Assembly (NCBI RefSeq): GCF_005405225.1
Contig: NZ_BJDQ01000001.1
Span: 1-64,000 of the forward strand
Direction: 5' to 3'
Origin: Enterococcus dongliensis
GTDB taxonomy: Bacteria > Bacillota > Bacilli > Lactobacillales > Enterococcaceae
Length of the DNA stretch: 64,000 nucleotides
Part shown: positions 62,151-64,000 of the stretch, piece by piece
How positions within the stretch are numbered: position 1 is the stretch's first letter
Layout of the letters: every line of letters begins with the position of its first letter
Made by a program: the position numbers and the translations under genes
The notes under the pieces: generated by a model
Database searches by the model: none
Told to the model about the DNA's origin: nothing
The model's input: only the letters and a program-made list of their open reading frames with translations

Positions 62151-63383
62151 TTAGTCTAACGGAACTGCTTTGAATGGTTTGCCGCAATTGGGACAAAATT
62201 TTGGAATACCATTAGTTAAGTCCACTACTTCGTTACACTCACTGCATTTCATTTGGATTTTTGCTGCTGTTGCAGGAGCAGGCTTGGGCTCACCACAGTT
62301 GCTGCAGAATTTGCCTGTATTTTCTTCACCGCATGTTGGACAAGTCCATTGTTCTGCTGATTTTTGGTTCGCGTGCTGATTTTGTTGGGTTTGCTGCTGA
62401 TTGCTTTGTGAAGCTTGATTGAGAAAATCCCCGCCGGCATTCATTCCCATTCCCATGCCGAAGAAACCAGTAGCGGCCCCCGCCGCATTTTTACCAGCAG
62501 ATTCCATTCCGCGAGCAACAGAACCTTGAACGTATCCTTCTCGCACGCCTGGATCGCCCAACATGGCACCTTCATTGCGCATGTTGATCAGTTTTATAGA
62601 ATCATCAGTATAAGAAATGCTCGCAACAGCGACTGAAACGATTTCCATCCCGCGTAATTCTCGCCAACTGTCATCTAAGGCTTCGGATAAATAGTTACTC
62701 AATTCCAGACTTTTCGATGGAACGTAAGAGATGCGCTGACCGTCAGCAGACATTTGATTGATCGCTGCTTGCAGGCCTGTCAAAAACTCTTGTAAATATT
62801 GTTCGTTGATATCACTGATATCGACTTGATTCATATTCCGTGGAATCGCATTAGCAAAAAATAAAATTGGGTTCGTGACTTTGATGGAATATGTACCGTG
62901 GGCTCGTAAGAATAGCTCTGCATTGTAAAAGTTATCAAAATAATTTAGCGGCGTACTCGTCCCAAATTTGATTCCCTTGATTTCTTGTAAATTAATATAA
63001 AAAACTTGTTGTTTTTGAGGCGTGACACCGCCAAATTTGAAACGACTGAAGGTTTCAGCAACGGCTTCTTTTAACGAACCATTGAACATCGATGGTGCGG
63101 AATTATTTTCCACCGTGTAATAACCTTCTTCAGCGGTGTAGTCAATGATTTTTCCTCCATCAACTAAAAGCATCATCATATTTGGATAGACATGGATGAC
63201 TGAACCATCCGTAATGACATCACTTGTTCCTTTTTTATTGCTGCCACGTTTATCATTTTGCCGCACTGCAACACCTTTTGTCATGACGGTATTTTGTCCC
63301 ATATCGGCTGGTTCGATAATTTCTAACCATTGATCGGCTAGACCACCGCCAAGACTGCTTGTTGCTGCTTTAAATAGACCCAT
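62151..63383 (-). CDS. SPFH-domain protein with C-terminal zinc ribbons (YdjI-like)
   Basis: This 410-residue protein has an SPFH/virion-core-like domain (about 20-300; LEIIEPADMGQNTVMTKG near the start, FGTSTPLNYFDNFYNAEL centrally). A Gly/Ala/Met-rich hydrophobic stretch (about 290-325), a Gln/Asn-rich linker and two zinc ribbons (CPTCGEEN with CSNCGEP; CSECNEVV with CPNCGKPF) follow. B. subtilis YdjI is the closest described relative. It is first gene of the operon, with AGGGATA before the ATG. It probably assembles on the inner membrane face. Confidence 0.9.
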   Translation of the reverse strand: MGLFKAATSSLGGGLADQWLEIIEPADMGQNTVMTKGVAVRQNDKRGSNKKGTSDVITDGSVIHVYPNMMMLLVDGGKIIDYTAEEGYYTVENNSAPSMFNGSLKEAVAETFSRFKFGGVTPQKQQVFYINLQEIKGIKFGTSTPLNYFDNFYNAELFLRAHGTYSIKVTNPILFFANAIPRNMNQVDISDINEQYLQEFLTGLQAAINQMSADGQRISYVPSKSLELSNYLSEALDDSWRELRGMEIVSVAVASISYTDDSIKLINMRNEGAMLGDPGVREGYVQGSVARGMESAGKNAAGAATGFFGMGMGMNAGGDFLNQASQSNQQQTQQNQHANQKSAEQWTCPTCGEENTGKFCSNCGEPKPAPATAAKIQMKCSECNEVVDLTNGIPKFCPNCGKPFKAVPLD

Positions 63384-63565
63384 GAATATCCCTCCATAAA
63401 AACGTTTTTTTCATTATACCATAGAGCGTTTTTGAACTAGAAAGGATACAATTATACAGATTAAGAGACGCTAAACAATTAGCTTTAACAATTGGTTTTT
63501 ATAGTTTTTTTGCAAAAAATCACGTATAATAAAAAGCAGTGATTTTGAAAGAAAAGAGGAGAATT

Positions 63566-64000
63566 ATGGCATATCAAGCACTTTACCGCGTCTGGCGCTC
63601 ACAACGGTTTGATGACTTAGTCGGACAAGAAGCAATCACAAAGACGTTGAAAAATGCGATCCAACAACAGAAAACGTCTCATGCTTATCTGTTTACCGGT
63701 CCCCGCGGAACAGGAAAAACTAGTGCGGCAAAAATTTTTGCCAAAGCCATCAATTGTCCTAACAGTGTTGACGGGGAACCTTGCAATGAATGTGAGATGT
63801 GTCGTTCAATCACCGAAGGACGCCAAGAAGATGTGATCGAGATTGATGCGGCGAGTAATAATGGCGTAGAAGAAATCCGATTTATTCGTGAGCGCGCCAA
63901 CTATGCACCGACTGCGGCTAAATATAAAGTATATATTATTGATGAAGTCCATATGCTTTCTACTGGGGCTTTCAACGCATTGCTAAAAACGTTAGAAGAA
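63566..64000 (+). CDS. dnaX: DNA polymerase III gamma/tau subunit (5' part)
   Basis: The first 145 residues run off the right edge. Walker A is GPRGTGKTSAAK near residue 45, the zinc module is CPN...CNECEMCRS (about 64-81), and Walker B is YIIDEVHMLS near 125. The protein is the clamp-loader ATPase of the replisome. ATG 63566 is preceded by AGAGGAG. A TATAAT box at 63525-63530 is a probable -10. No SRP RNA gene was seen in the 182-bp upstream gap. Confidence 0.95.
   Translation, partial: MAYQALYRVWRSQRFDDLVGQEAITKTLKNAIQQQKTSHAYLFTGPRGTGKTSAAKIFAKAINCPNSVDGEPCNECEMCRSITEGRQEDVIEIDAASNNGVEEIRFIRERANYAPTAAKYKVYIIDEVHMLSTGAFNALLKTLEE

Noticed and set aside
63384-63565. SRP (4.5S/scRNA) gene upstream of dnaX, as in some Firmicutes
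   Set aside because: The 182-bp gap lacks the conserved SRP Alu/S-domain sequence; only promoter-like AT-rich DNA was seen.

Overview
The window reads as chromosomal DNA of a low-GC Gram-positive coccus of the Lactobacillales, most likely Enterococcus or a close relative. Supporting signs are AAGGAGG-type ribosome binding sites, frequent TTG/GTG starts, an LPKTG surface protein next to an Mga-type regulator, a Gls24/AmaP envelope-stress operon, a lactococcal-type PepA, a T-box leader and a yybP-ykoY (Mn2+) riboswitch. Species assignment is inference. No rRNA, tRNA, insertion sequence, prophage or CRISPR array was seen.

Layout. 1-1.6 kb: end of a D-glucosaminate-6-phosphate degradation operon (dgaE tail, dgaF) and a small HAD-like gene. 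1.8-10.5 kb: two paralogous serine-hydrolase genes flank a carbohydrate island (PfkB kinase, DeoR regulator, galactitol-type PTS IIA/IIB/IIC, small membrane protein, class II aldolase) and a zinc-ribbon membrane protein. The first paralog has lost all three catalytic motifs. 10.6-12.7 kb: small membrane proteins and dapB. 12.7-16.6 kb: a cysteine/methionine operon (PLP lyase and cystine-type ABC transporter) preceded by two Cys-codon-rich mini-ORFs and an intrinsic terminator, which looks like ribosome-mediated attenuation. 16.6-19.6 kb: P-type cation ATPase under a yybP-ykoY riboswitch, so probably a Mn2+ exporter. 19.6-32 kb: housekeeping and metabolic genes (pepA, methyltransferase, DUF554, amino-acid permease, metallo-hydrolase, B3/B4 protein, YbaK, SorC regulator, fsa, oxidoreductase, nitroreductase, ACT and PFL proteins). 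32-39.6 kb: FtsX-type permease, a T-box-controlled threonyl-tRNA synthetase whose editing site is destroyed, and a TetR-controlled ABC exporter. 39.7-47.6 kb: nucleoid-associated protein, P1 peptidase, gls24 operon, UbiB kinase, DUF441, aromatic acid exporter-like protein, VanZ. 47.6-52.5 kb: DUF1275, LPKTG protein, Mga-like regulator, AzlCD. 52.5-58.7 kb: two-component system divergent from a fused ABC transporter, YdcF protein, effector-binding protein. 58.7-63.4 kb: D,D-carboxypeptidase and a YdjGHI-like membrane-stress operon without a PspA gene. 63.57 kb to the end: 5' part of dnaX.

The most unusual items are the double cysteine leader-peptide arrangement (12.72-13.06 kb), the editing-null ThrRS (35.18-37.09 kb), and the pseudoenzyme/enzyme pair of serine hydrolases. 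Several operator-like repeats were also found: a 10-bp-period direct repeat by the DeoR gene, a palindrome inside the Mn2+ ATPase promoter, a palindrome at the tetR/ABC boundary, and an 11-bp-period repeat by the two-component system.
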